From: Pseudomonadota bacterium
GTDB taxonomy: Bacteria > Pseudomonadota > Gammaproteobacteria > Steroidobacterales > JBCBZW01
Length of the DNA stretch: 64,000 bases
Direction: 5' to 3'
Assembly (NCBI GenBank): GCA_039193195.1
Contig: JBCCWS010000002.1
Span: 248,001-312,000, forward strand
In this document: piece by piece, positions 47,886 to 59,540 of the stretch
Layout of the letters: each line of letters begins with the position of its first letter
How positions within the stretch are numbered: position 1 is the stretch's first letter
The notes under the pieces: model-generated
What the model was told of the DNA's origin: nothing
The model's input: the letters and a program-made list of their open reading frames with translations, nothing else
Databases searched by the model: none
Program-made: the position numbers and the translations under genes

Positions 47886-48356
47886 GTGGATTTCAACAGC
47901 ACCCTAATCGGTCAGACCATCGCGATGATCATCTTCGTGTGGTTCTGCACGAAGTACATCTGGCCACCGCTCATCGATGCCATCGAGGCCCGTCGCAAGA
48001 CGATCGCCGACGGTCTGGCAGCGGCCGAACAGGGGCAGAAGGATTTGGAAGCCGCCAGCGCTACCGCCGGCAGCGTCGAGCGTGACGCGCGCGACAAGGC
48101 CTCCAAGATCATCTCCGAGGCCGAATCTCGCTACAACGAGATCATGGAGCAGGCACGTACGGATGCCCGCGGCGAACGCGAGCGTCAGCTGGCGGCCGCG
48201 CAGGACGAGATCCTGCAGGAGCGCAACCGTGCCCGCGACGAGCTGCGTGCCGAAGTGGCTGGCCTGGCCCTGACCAGCGCCGAGCAGATCGTGCGCCGCG
48301 AGATCGACGCGGCAGCACACAAGGACCTGCTCGACGAGCTGGTCGCGAAGATCTAA
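47886..48356 (+). CDS. atpF: F1Fo ATP synthase subunit b
   Basis: This is a 156-residue peripheral stalk protein: one N-terminal membrane helix ('LIGQTIAMIIFVWFCTKYIW') and a long charged coiled coil. I chose the GTG at 47886 because a GGAG stands 8 bases upstream and it gives exactly the E. coli length; a TTG at 47865 is also in frame. atpH starts 3 bp after the stop. Confidence 0.96.
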   Translation: MDFNSTLIGQTIAMIIFVWFCTKYIWPPLIDAIEARRKTIADGLAAAEQGQKDLEAASATAGSVERDARDKASKIISEAESRYNEIMEQARTDARGERERQLAAAQDEILQERNRARDELRAEVAGLALTSAEQIVRREIDAAAHKDLLDELVAKI

Positions 48357-48359
48357 GCC

Positions 48360-48896
48360 ATGGCAGATCACGCCACCATCGCTCGCCCCTACGCCCGCGC
48401 TGCCTTCGATGTGGCCAACGGTGCCGGTCAACTCGGCGTCTGGGCCGATGTGCTGAACATCGCCGCCGCCGCGGTCGCCGATCCTACCGTGCAGGCGCTG
48501 CTCGATGATCCGTCGCGCGACCCTGCGGCCCAGGCCGAGTTGCTGCTCGGCCTGTTTCCCGAGGCGCCCGGCTCCGAGGCCGGCAACTTCCTGCGCCTGC
48601 TGGCGGACAACGAGCGCCTTGAGGCGCTGCCGGACGTCGCCACGCAGTTCGCCGAGATGAAGGCCGCTGCCGAGCACACGCTCGAGGTGGAGGTCGTCTC
48701 CGTCGAGCCGATCGACGAGCAGGCCCGCACCGCCCTGGCCAACGCCCTGCGCGCCCGCCTGGGTCGCGAGGTGCAGCTCAACAACACGCTGGATCCCGAG
48801 ATCATCGGCGGCGTGGTGGTGAAGGCCGGTGACCTGGTGATCGATGGCTCCGCGCGCGCGCGCCTGGACCGCCTGGCCAGCACGCTGCGCGCATAG
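48360..48896 (+). CDS. atpH: F1Fo ATP synthase subunit delta
   Basis: This is a 178-residue stator subunit that joins the b-dimer to the alpha3beta3 head. It starts 'TIARPYARAAFDVANGAGQL', has the helical N-domain ('NFLRLLADNERLEALPDV'), and ends with the conserved 'DPEIIGGVVVKAGDLVIDGS'. Length is usual (177 in E. coli). It lies between atpF (3 bp) and atpA (40 bp). Confidence 0.96.
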   Translation: MADHATIARPYARAAFDVANGAGQLGVWADVLNIAAAAVADPTVQALLDDPSRDPAAQAELLLGLFPEAPGSEAGNFLRLLADNERLEALPDVATQFAEMKAAAEHTLEVEVVSVEPIDEQARTALANALRARLGREVQLNNTLDPEIIGGVVVKAGDLVIDGSARARLDRLASTLRA

Positions 48897-48936
48897 CACC
48901 GAATACACGAAGGGAATTTGAAAGGAGGTCTGGACC

Positions 48937-50478
<1,542 letters not shown>

Positions 50479-50519
50479 GGCTCTCAGGCGAAGCGTACCG
50501 CTCGTAACGAGGTTGATCG

Positions 50520-51383
50520 ATGCCAGCAGCTAAGGAAATCCGGACCAAGATCAAGAGTGTGAAGAACACTCAGAAGATCACCAAGGCCATGGAAATGGTG
50601 GCCGCCAGCAAGATGCGTAAGGCTCAGCAGCGCATGCAGGCGTCCGTGCCTTACGCCGAGAAGATCCGCACGGTGATCGGTCACGTGGCCGAGGCCAACC
50701 CGGATCCGCGCCATCCGTTCCTGGTCGGCCACCCCGAGATCAAGAAGGTCGGCTACATCATCGTGTCCACCGACCGTGGTCTTTGCGGTGCCCTGAACGT
50801 CAACTCCTTCCGTACCGCGATGGAGGCGATCGAAAAGGACCGCGAGGCCGGGCGCGAGGTGTCCGTCTGCCTCATCGGCACCAAGGGCATCACCTTCTTC
50901 CGCCGCCTCGGCATGGACATCATGTCGAGCACCTCGCAGCTGGGTGACGCGCCGAAGCTGAGCGACCTGATCGGCACCGTGAAGGTGATGCTGGACGCCT
51001 ACGCGGAAGGCAAGCTCGATCAGCTGAAGCTGGTGCACGCCGAGTTCGTGAACACCATGAGCCAGAAGCCCATGGTGAAGCAGTTGCTGCCGATCGAAGC
51101 GGAAGACTCCGAAGACCTTCAGGACAACTGGGACTACATCTTCGAGCCCTCCGCCGAAGCCCTCCTCGACGGCCTGGTCATGCGCTACATCGAAGCGCAG
51201 GTGTACCGCGGGGCGGTGGAGAACGTGGCTTGCGAGATGGCCGCACGAATGGTCGCCATGAAGAGCGCATCGGAGAACGCGGGAACGCTGATCAACGATC
51301 TGCAGCTCATCTACAACAAGGCGCGCCAGGCGGCGATCACCCAGGAGATCTCGGAGATCGTGAGCGGCGCCGAGGCCGTCTAA
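50520..51383 (+). CDS. atpG: F1Fo ATP synthase subunit gamma
   Basis: This is a 287-residue central shaft. The N-terminal helix '[20 protein letters not shown]' and the C-terminal helix '[20 protein letters not shown]' form the coiled-coil rotor. '[13 protein letters not shown]' is the family signature. It lies between atpA and atpD. Confidence 0.98.
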   Translation: MPAAKEIRTKIKSVKNTQKITKAMEMVAASKMRKAQQRMQASVPYAEKIRTVIGHVAEANPDPRHPFLVGHPEIKKVGYIIVSTDRGLCGALNVNSFRTAMEAIEKDREAGREVSVCLIGTKGITFFRRLGMDIMSSTSQLGDAPKLSDLIGTVKVMLDAYAEGKLDQLKLVHAEFVNTMSQKPMVKQLLPIEAEDSEDLQDNWDYIFEPSAEALLDGLVMRYIEAQVYRGAVENVACEMAARMVAMKSASENAGTLINDLQLIYNKARQAAITQEISEIVSGAEAV

Positions 51384-51420
51384 GGCTGCGGGCGACGCAA
51401 CGAACTATCGAATTCATTAA

Positions 51421-52854
<1,434 letters not shown>

Positions 52855-52892
52855 GCCTCGCGGCTTAGTTCTTCTACGAAGGAGCCTCAAGC

Positions 52893-53312
52893 ATGAGCAC
52901 GATTCAGGTCGACATCGTCAGCGCCGAGGGAGAGATCTTCTCAGGTCTGGCGGCCATGGTGTTCGCGTCCGCCCGTGAGGGCGATGTGGGCATCGCGCCC
53001 CGCCACGCCCCGCTACTCACAGACCTGCGCCCGGGCGATGTCCGCGTGCAGCTGCCCGAGGGCGGTGAGGAGCTGCACTTTTACGTCTCCGGCGGATCTC
53101 TGGAGATCCAGCCGCACTTGATAACAGTGCTGGCGGATACGGTAGTGCGCGCGGCGGATCTGGACGAAGCGGAGGCCGAGGAGGCTATGCGCCGCGCTCA
53201 GGACGCCTTGAACGACCAGGCCGCCACCATCGATTGGGCGCGCGCCCAGGCCGAACTGGCCGAAGCGGCTGCCCGTCTGCGCGCGATCCGACGCCTGCGC
53301 AAGCAAGGCTGA
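52893..53312 (+). CDS. atpC: F1Fo ATP synthase subunit epsilon
   Basis: This is a 139-residue rotor subunit: the N-terminal beta-sandwich ('[20 protein letters not shown]', '[19 protein letters not shown]') and two C-terminal helices, rich in Ala and Glu, that can inhibit ATP hydrolysis. AAGGAG stands before the ATG. It is the last gene of the atp operon. The 103 bp after it contain an imperfect GC-rich inverted repeat but no clear terminator. Confidence 0.96.
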   Translation: MSTIQVDIVSAEGEIFSGLAAMVFASAREGDVGIAPRHAPLLTDLRPGDVRVQLPEGGEELHFYVSGGSLEIQPHLITVLADTVVRAADLDEAEAEEAMRRAQDALNDQAATIDWARAQAELAEAAARLRAIRRLRKQG

Positions 53313-53415
53313 TACCGCTGGAGGCTGCGGCATCACGCCGCGGCCCGTTGTCGCTGGAAGCGGATGCCATGCTCCTCGACGCTAAAGCACCCGAACGGGG
53401 GAGCGCACCACCACC

Positions 53416-53916
53416 ATGAGCGATCGACCCCGCAAGTCCCTCACCATGACAGTGCTCATGACCCCGGACACGGCCAACTTCTCTGGCAATGTTCACGGGG
53501 GCTCCCTGCTCAAGCTCCTCGATCAGGTGGCGTACGCGTGCGCGGCTCAGTATTGCAAGTCCTACGTCGTGACTGCCTCCCTCGATCACTTAGCCTTCAA
53601 GGCGCCGATCAAGGTGGGCGAACTGGTCACGTTTTTGGCGCATGTGAACTTCACAGGGAAGACCTCCATGGAGGTCGGCGTGAAGATCATGACCCAGGAT
53701 CTGCACACTGACGAGCAGCGCCACGCCTGTAGCTGCTACTTCACCATGGTGGCCAAGGATGACCAGGGCAACTCTCGCGAGGTGCCCCAGCTCGAACCAC
53801 AGACGGATGTTGAGAAGGCCCTGTTCGAGGCCGGTCGCATGCGCCGTGAGATGCGAAAGGAGATGTTGGAGCGGAATCGAGCCCTTCACGTGGTGGTAGA
53901 CCAGCCTCTTGACTGA
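53416..53916 (+). CDS. Acyl-CoA thioesterase, hotdog fold (YciA-like)
   Basis: This is a 166-residue protein with the hotdog pattern of acyl-CoA hydrolases: 'MTPDTANFSGNVHGGSLLKL' with the catalytic Asn/His-Gly-Gly region, 'VTASLDHLAFKAPIKVGELV' and 'TDEQRHACSCYFTMVAKDD'. It splits acyl-CoA to free acid and CoA; the chain length preference is not readable. A basic C-terminal helix ('RREMRKEMLERNRAL') ends the protein. It follows the atp operon on the same strand. Confidence 0.88.
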   Translation: MSDRPRKSLTMTVLMTPDTANFSGNVHGGSLLKLLDQVAYACAAQYCKSYVVTASLDHLAFKAPIKVGELVTFLAHVNFTGKTSMEVGVKIMTQDLHTDEQRHACSCYFTMVAKDDQGNSREVPQLEPQTDVEKALFEAGRMRREMRKEMLERNRALHVVVDQPLD

Positions 53917-54389
53917 CGCTCCGATGCCTCGGCACACCTTGTTAGCTCCTTGATAAACAGCGTGCTTAAGCTGAACTGTTAAGAGAACTAATGTTCTAGA
54001 AATTCCTTTTCCTTATCTTGGGTGGACGCAGGCAAGGAGGTGGTTCCCCCTATCAGGTCCACGATGCGATGGGATGGCGGCCCGCGCGCAACCTGGCCTC
54101 AGGATAAAAAAGTATTTAGTTTCTAGAACGGCATTACTAGCAAGTTTCGCGCTTCCCTAACACTCGATGCGCCGATCGCGTCGGCGTACGCAATGAGAGA
54201 AGCTGCCGCCTGCGTACGCTCCCCTAACGCCAAATAGTGGAGAATTACTAGAATTTTCACACGGCTATTTGATGCTGTTTTCAGATGTTTTTGGTCGGAA
54301 TGTAGTGCCTTGAGCACCAGTCACTGGACCGAGGGAAAAGAACTGGTCAGGCTCGCCCAAACCCGTGGGCGTATCGCCAAGGAGTTCAC
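53917..54389. other. AT-richer intergenic region before glmU
   Basis: This 473 bp gap is richer in A/T than its flanks. It contains two TTCTAGAA palindromes (about 53994-54001 and 54120-54127) about 125 bp apart and a small AGAAC-TAAT-GTTCT inverted repeat next to the first. An open frame of 64 codons on the minus strand (54317 to 54123, GTG start) is not an antisense shadow of a gene. It could encode a short helical protein, but it lacks a ribosome-binding site and I do not recognise it. The glmU promoter should lie in the right part. Confidence 0.5.
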
Positions 54390-55829
54390 GTGAAACTCGA
54401 CATTGTGATCCTCGCCGCCGGCAAGGGCAGACGAATGAACTCCGATCTGCCGAAGGTGCTGCAGCCACTTGCTGGCCGCCCACTGCTCGCCCACGTCATC
54501 GCCACGTGCAACCAGCTGCCGGAAGCGAGGGTTCACGTGGTCTATGGCCACGGAGGCGATGCCGTTCGCGCTGCATTCAGCGATGAGAAGAGCCTCCACT
54601 GGCACCTCCAGGCGGAGCAATTGGGCACGGGTCACGCGGTGGGTTGCGCCATGAGCACGCTCACCGATAACAATTCGTTGGTCCTGGTTCTCTACGGTGA
54701 CGTCCCCCTGGTCACAGGGCCGACGCTGGAGCGACTGATCGAGCAAACCGAGCCCCGAGTCGCTGGCCATGCCTCTCCGGACGATCACGATTCCGCCGCC
54801 TCGGAGTTTCCCGTACTCACGGACGCTGTTGCTCTGCTCACGCTTCATGCAGCGGATCCGACGGGCTATGGTCGAATCGTTCGCGACCGGGGCGACCGCG
54901 TGCAGCGAATCGTCGAAGAAAAGGATGCGGATGATAGCCAACGACGCCTGCAAGAGGTCAACACGGGCGTCCTGGCCTGTCGCACCGGACTGCTCAGGCG
55001 CTGGCTGGGCCACCTGGACAACGCCAACGCCCAGGGCGAGTACTACCTGACGGACGTCATCGAGATGGCGGTGGCCGACGGCATCCCGGTCAACGCGCAG
55101 ATGGTGCACGACGAAGATGAAGTGCTGGGCATCAACGACCGGATCCAACTGGCTGCCGCCGAAACCGCCCTTCGCCGCCGTACCGCCCACACCCTGATGC
55201 GAGACGGCGTGACGCTGGCGGATCCCGCCCGCCTGGACGTCCGCGGCAGCCTGCGTTGCGGACGAGACGTTCAAATTGATGTGAATTGCGTCTTCGAAGG
55301 TGAGGTCACCCTCGGCGATCGGGTAAAGGTGGGCCCAGGCGCTGTGATCAAGGACTGCACGATCGCCGCAGACAGCGTGATCGCCGCCAACAGCGTACTC
55401 GAGGGCGCGGAGGTTGCAGGTGAGTGCACCGTGGGCCCGATGGCGCGTTTACGTCCAGGCGCAGTGCTTTCGCACGGTGCCAGGGTAGGCAACTTTGTGG
55501 AAGTGAAAAAATCACTGATTGGCGCCGGCTCGAAGGTGAATCACCTGACCTACATCGGCGACGCGCGGATCGGCGCTGGCGTAAACGTGGGCTGCGGCAC
55601 GGTGACCTGTAACTACGATGGTCGTGCCAAGCATAAGACGGTGATCGAGGACGGCGCCTTCGTCGGCTCGGGCACCATGCTCGTCGCCCCTGTGAAGGTG
55701 GGCGCCAAAAGCTATATCGGCTCCGGCTCCACCATTACCCGCGACACCGTGCCGGGCACGCTCACCGTCGGCCGAGCTCGCCAAACGACTGTAGAACACT
55801 GGACGCCCCCGGGCTCAACAGAGGATTAG
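54390..55829 (+). CDS. glmU: Bifunctional GlmU: glucosamine-1-P acetyltransferase and UDP-GlcNAc pyrophosphorylase
   Basis: This is a 479-residue enzyme that makes UDP-GlcNAc for peptidoglycan and LPS. The N-terminal pyrophosphorylase domain starts '[20 protein letters not shown]' and has 'YGDVPLV'. The C-terminal left-handed beta-helix of hexapeptide repeats (about 265-450) carries '[20 protein letters not shown]' and '[11 protein letters not shown]' of the acetyltransferase site. GTG start with GGAG 5 bases upstream. glmS follows after 8 bp. Confidence 0.97.
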   Translation: MKLDIVILAAGKGRRMNSDLPKVLQPLAGRPLLAHVIATCNQLPEARVHVVYGHGGDAVRAAFSDEKSLHWHLQAEQLGTGHAVGCAMSTLTDNNSLVLVLYGDVPLVTGPTLERLIEQTEPRVAGHASPDDHDSAASEFPVLTDAVALLTLHAADPTGYGRIVRDRGDRVQRIVEEKDADDSQRRLQEVNTGVLACRTGLLRRWLGHLDNANAQGEYYLTDVIEMAVADGIPVNAQMVHDEDEVLGINDRIQLAAAETALRRRTAHTLMRDGVTLADPARLDVRGSLRCGRDVQIDVNCVFEGEVTLGDRVKVGPGAVIKDCTIAADSVIAANSVLEGAEVAGECTVGPMARLRPGAVLSHGARVGNFVEVKKSLIGAGSKVNHLTYIGDARIGAGVNVGCGTVTCNYDGRAKHKTVIEDGAFVGSGTMLVAPVKVGAKSYIGSGSTITRDTVPGTLTVGRARQTTVEHWTPPGSTED

Positions 55830-55837
55830 GGCACCGT

Positions 55838-57676
55838 ATGTGTGGAATCGTAGGAGCGGTTGCGGAGCGCAACGTCATCCCCGTCCTGGTCGAGGGCCTG
55901 CGCCGCCTCGAGTATCGTGGCTATGACTCGGCGGGCCTCGCTGTGCTCGATGAACACAGTGCGATCGCTCGTCATCGCACGGTAGGGAAGGTGCAGGCGC
56001 TGCAGGATGCGATCGACCGCGACCCGATCACGGGGACGCGCGGAATCGCCCACACACGGTGGGCGACACATGGTGCTCCCAGTGAGCCGAACGCACACCC
56101 TCACCTCTCTCGCCAGGCGGTGGCAATCGTTCACAACGGGATCATCGAGAATCATGAGGCCTTGCGTGAAGAGCTGCGTACGCTAGGTTATGAATTTAGT
56201 TCGGAAACGGATACGGAAGTGGTCGCGCACTGCGTCAACCACCAGATGTCCCAGGAACAGGATCTCTTCGCCGCTGTGCGCGCTACCGTCAGCCGCCTTG
56301 AGGGAGCTTACGCTCTCGCTGTGATGTGTCCCGAAGATCCTGACTGCCTGATCGTGGCACGCTCGGGCTGCCCTGTGGTGATCGGCGTAGGGATCGGCGA
56401 GAACTTCGTTGCTTCCGACGTGGCGGCCTTGCTCCCCGTGACCCGCCAGTTTGTGTTCCTGGAGGAGGGCGATGTCGCGCGGATTACGCAGACTGAGATT
56501 CAGGTTACCGATGCGCGCGGTGAGGCGGCCGAGCGCGCCTCCCACGAGAGCGCCCTAAGCGCTGATGCGGCGGAGAAGGGTGAGTACCGCCACTACATGC
56601 TCAAAGAGATTTATGAGCAGCCGTTGGCGATTGCGAACACCCTCGATGGTCGCATCCACGACGACCGCGTGCTCGACGGCATCTTCGGTCCGAACGCCGA
56701 GGAGGTACTTTCGCGCGTGCGCCAGGTGCACATCGTTGCGTGCGGCACCAGTTACCACGCAGGGCTTATCGCTCGCTACAATCTGGAGAAAATTGCCGGG
56801 CTACCCTGCGTTGTAGAGATCGCCAGTGAGTACCGCTACCGCGGGCCGGTCGTCAGCCCCGGGACCCTGTTCGTCAGCATCTCCCAGTCTGGTGAGACGG
56901 CGGACACGCTAGCCGCCCTACGCATGAGCAAAGAGCTTGGCTACGTGGGCTCGGTCGCCATCTGCAACTCGCCGGAGAGCGCTCTCGTGCGTGAGTCAGA
57001 CCTGTCCCTGATGACCCGCGCAGGTCCAGAGATCGGTGTGGCCTCCACCAAGGCCTTCACTACTCAGCTAGCCGCCCTACACATGCTCTCTCTGGTCCTC
57101 GCTCGCCGTACCGGCAACATAGGCGAGGAAGACGAGCGTCGCTTGACCCATCTCTTGCAGCACGTCCCGCGGCAAATCGAGAACACCCTCGCCCTCGACG
57201 ACCGCATCCGACTGCTGGCGGAAGAATTCGCTGAAAAGCACCATGCGCTTTTCCTAGGTCGCGGCACCCAGTTCCCGGTCGCCATGGAGGGTGCGCTCAA
57301 ACTCAAGGAGATCTCCTACATCCACGCGGAGGCCTACGCAGCGGGTGAACTCAAGCACGGCCCTCTCGCGCTGGTGGACGCAGATATGCCGGTCATCGCC
57401 GTGGCTCCGGACAACGCGCTATTGGAAAAGGTGAAGTCGAATCTGATGGAAGTTCGTGCGCGGGGCGGTCGCCTCTACGTGTTCGCCGATCCCACCTCGG
57501 GTCTGGAAGACGATGAGCAAACGACGGTCATCACTCTGCCTGAAGGGGTAACGAACTCGCAGGCGCCGATGGTGTACACGATTCCTTTGCAGCTGCTCGC
57601 CTACCACGTGGCTGTGCTCAAGGGCACCGATGTGGACCAGCCTCGTAACCTTGCGAAGTCGGTCACCGTGGAATAG
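55838..57676 (+). CDS. glmS: Glutamine-fructose-6-phosphate aminotransferase
   Basis: This is a 612-residue enzyme that makes glucosamine-6-phosphate from glutamine and fructose-6-phosphate. The Ntn-type glutaminase begins with the nucleophile Cys after Met ('[20 protein letters not shown]'). Two SIS sugar-binding domains follow ('[20 protein letters not shown]'). The C-terminus '[16 protein letters not shown]' is the classical glmS end and the recognition region of Tn7-type elements. A diverged copy of this end lies 1.3 kb downstream (see 58987). Confidence 0.98.
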   Translation: MCGIVGAVAERNVIPVLVEGLRRLEYRGYDSAGLAVLDEHSAIARHRTVGKVQALQDAIDRDPITGTRGIAHTRWATHGAPSEPNAHPHLSRQAVAIVHNGIIENHEALREELRTLGYEFSSETDTEVVAHCVNHQMSQEQDLFAAVRATVSRLEGAYALAVMCPEDPDCLIVARSGCPVVIGVGIGENFVASDVAALLPVTRQFVFLEEGDVARITQTEIQVTDARGEAAERASHESALSADAAEKGEYRHYMLKEIYEQPLAIANTLDGRIHDDRVLDGIFGPNAEEVLSRVRQVHIVACGTSYHAGLIARYNLEKIAGLPCVVEIASEYRYRGPVVSPGTLFVSISQSGETADTLAALRMSKELGYVGSVAICNSPESALVRESDLSLMTRAGPEIGVASTKAFTTQLAALHMLSLVLARRTGNIGEEDERRLTHLLQHVPRQIENTLALDDRIRLLAEEFAEKHHALFLGRGTQFPVAMEGALKLKEISYIHAEAYAAGELKHGPLALVDADMPVIAVAPDNALLEKVKSNLMEVRARGGRLYVFADPTSGLEDDEQTTVITLPEGVTNSQAPMVYTIPLQLLAYHVAVLKGTDVDQPRNLAKSVTVE

Positions 57677-57778
57677 CGGTAGCGTCTCCCTTTCCTGAGG
57701 CGATCGGTTGAACGGTATAAGCGGGCAGTTCCCGAAGACTGTCAGGCTATTGTCCAAGGCCTCAGGCGGCACGATCCG

Positions 57779-57810
57779 CTGTTGGAAATCGACTGAGCCT
57801 TCTCCAACAG
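57779..57810. repeat. Inverted repeat about 100 bp after glmS
   Basis: CTGTTGGA (57779-57786) and TCCAACAG (57803-57810) form a perfect 8 bp stem with a 16-base loop, without a T-run. It lies between the ends of glmS and the convergent oxygenase gene. It may be a weak bidirectional terminator or belong to the boundary of the inserted segment. Confidence 0.4.
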
Positions 57811-57814
57811 GCTG

Positions 57815-58795
57815 CTAGTGCTCGCGATCACCAATGTTCGGATCTTTGGGGATAAGCGGCTTAATGAGCTTTTTAGCAATCCCCTTCACTGATCTAAGTG
57901 GCTCACTAAGCGGGTTTCTGCTTGTCGGCGGGGCGGAGAAGTCCCTAGCTCTTAATTCTTCCCACGTCGGTGCAAATGACGTGTTGTCGCTCTTGTACCA
58001 GAGATTTCCGTACAGCTGAGTTCTCTGAGTGACTAGGTGATTGTAGTTTGCTTTCACTCCGTGCATCGTGTCGTCCGCAGGGGAGAACAGAACGATGGAG
58101 TTGTTTTTGGTCTGCAGAAACTCGGTCGTGCACCACTCCCAGGGCACCCACTGCCTTTCCGCTTTCGGGGTTGATTCCCAAAACTCTCTAACGTACTGGT
58201 AATCCGAATTCAACTTCAGATAGTGGGTGTGGTGATCATGCTTCTCACTGTCTTGGTGCGGATTGATGTTCACCATGAAGGTGGCCGCCTTGCGGCGAAT
58301 ATCGGGGTGCGGTGAGATCTCATATCCGTCTAAGTACTTCTGGATACCGCCATCGACATTGCAGGACGCGTACTCGATGCCAAATTTCTCAGCGATTGCC
58401 TCATTGAATGAATCCGACGCTAGAAACCTGTCCAGAGCAACGAGCATTTCGTCCTTTGGACTCAATCGCAGCGCTATTCCCGAGCTTTCACATGCAGTGT
58501 GCGAAGTAAGCGGCTCACCGTGGGAGTGCTTGCGGATGTACTCCTTGTAATCGGTTGTGCACCCAGGAAAAGAGATGACCTTGTAGTCGTTCTCGAACAA
58601 CCGCGCAAACAGGTCTTCGTCGGTTTTGCACTCCCCCAATGAGATCTCTGGGGCACCCGTGATGGACTTGAAGTCTGAGTGCTCGAAGAAATTCTCGATG
58701 TAGATGTGCTTAAAGGGGTGCTCTTCGAATTCCGCATCTTTGATCTTGTCTATCAAATAAGTGAATTCCATGACCTTATCTTTGATCTCCCACAT
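57815..58795 (-). CDS. 2-oxoglutarate/Fe(II) oxygenase-like protein on a low-GC island
   Basis: This is a 326-residue soluble protein. The metal and co-substrate pattern of 2OG-Fe(II) oxygenases is present: His163 and Asp165 in 'YEISPHPDIRRKAATFMVNI', His245 in 'DDTMHGVKANY' and Arg258 in 'VTQRTQLYGNLWY', with spacing normal for an HxD...H...R site. Substrate unknown; relatives often lie in surface-polysaccharide or tailoring clusters. AAGGGG 5 bases before the ATG fixes the start. Base composition is about half G+C, well below its neighbours, and it uses many A/T-ending codons, so it was probably acquired by transfer. It sits alone between glmS and a glmS relic. Confidence 0.78.
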   Translation of the reverse strand: MWEIKDKVMEFTYLIDKIKDAEFEEHPFKHIYIENFFEHSDFKSITGAPEISLGECKTDEDLFARLFENDYKVISFPGCTTDYKEYIRKHSHGEPLTSHTACESSGIALRLSPKDEMLVALDRFLASDSFNEAIAEKFGIEYASCNVDGGIQKYLDGYEISPHPDIRRKAATFMVNINPHQDSEKHDHHTHYLKLNSDYQYVREFWESTPKAERQWVPWEWCTTEFLQTKNNSIVLFSPADDTMHGVKANYNHLVTQRTQLYGNLWYKSDNTSFAPTWEELRARDFSAPPTSRNPLSEPLRSVKGIAKKLIKPLIPKDPNIGDREH

Positions 58796-58986
58796 GAAGA
58801 CCCCTTAGCATACTCTAACTGTCAAATTCGGACCTAGTATTCTGCTCCTTTTTTCAGAAGCTTGGTCCCGGTTCCCGCAGCACTGCGGATTCACCTCGTG
58901 CACAGACTTCAACCCATTCCCGCCCTTTGGTCGCGGGGCAGCCGGAGGGGGCTAGGAGCTCGTCGACGATGAGTCCACGCGTTGAC

Positions 58987-59052
58987 GTGGCGCTGCTGTC
59001 CGATACAGATGTTGATCAACCGTATGACCTAGCGAAATCGATCACTGTGAAT
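58987..59052 (+). pseudogene. Relic of a glmS 3' end
   Basis: Translated in frame from 58987, the sequence reads 'VALLSDTDVDQPYDLAKSITVN'-like, which aligns with the last 22 residues of GlmS at 57676 (TDVDQPxxLAKSxTVE). At DNA level about two thirds of the bases agree, so it is not a recent copy of the local gene but looks like the end of a different glmS. The frame runs on without the stop to 59100. Upstream of 58984 there is no glmS similarity. It is probably carried in or left by an element that inserted at the glmS end. Confidence 0.75.
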
Positions 59053-59540
59053 TTGCTCGAACGTACCGACCGGCCGCGTCGGTCCGTTTGCCACAGTTGA
59101 CGATTTGCGCGATCACTGGGGCCTGCATTGGTGCGAGTCCGAGCGCGAATGGCGCTGGATGGCACGTACTCCTTGCTTTGCTCGCCTACTTCAGCCTAGG
59201 CATCGCGAAATGCATACCTATGAGGAAACCAGCGGCTTCCTAGCGAAGGCGCACAACTCCAGCTTACCCGTTCAATGCCTGGAGACTTGCGGAATGCTGC
59301 TGACGCTTCCGCGCGCTACCCGTGTCAAGAACGTAACGTGACCCGCCTACGCACCTAGAGCCGACTTGCGGAGATCTCATCGATTAGCTAATTCAAGGTA
59401 TTCATAACGGTGCCCCTGTGTTCCTTCTACAGCATCCGACAATCGATGGTCACCGAGTTACCGGCGCTAGTAACCCGGTTGAAGCTGGTCGACGGGCAGC
59501 AACGCTTGCCATGCAGGGAGCGCAGTGTATTGGAGTTGGG
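59053..59540. other. Intergenic remainder after the glmS relic
   Basis: These 488 bp hold no gene I can support. An open frame of 78 codons (59105-59341, plus strand) has no recognisable family, no ribosome-binding site and a Trp/Arg/His-rich composition. I see no transposase remnant and no tRNA. The P1 peptidase gene converges into the region from the right. Confidence 0.5.

Noticed and set aside
54382-54397. A possible third parS site at the glmU start (core TTCACGTGAAAC)
   Set aside because: Only 12 of 16 bases fit and one half-site is lost. It overlaps the ribosome-binding site and GTG start of glmU, which explains much of the sequence.
55700-55840. A glmS ribozyme or riboswitch
   Set aside because: glmS starts only 8 bp after glmU, so there is no room for a leader RNA. 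The ribozyme is known from Gram-positive bacteria.
57677-57814. A Tn7 or Tn7-like transposon after glmS
   Set aside because: No tns genes, no Tn7-type ends and no 5 bp duplication could be seen. Only the relic of a glmS end supports insertion, so I report an island, not a transposon.
59105-59341. A 78-codon frame after the glmS relic
   Set aside because: No ribosome-binding site, odd composition and no recognised family; it is more likely non-coding decay of the island.
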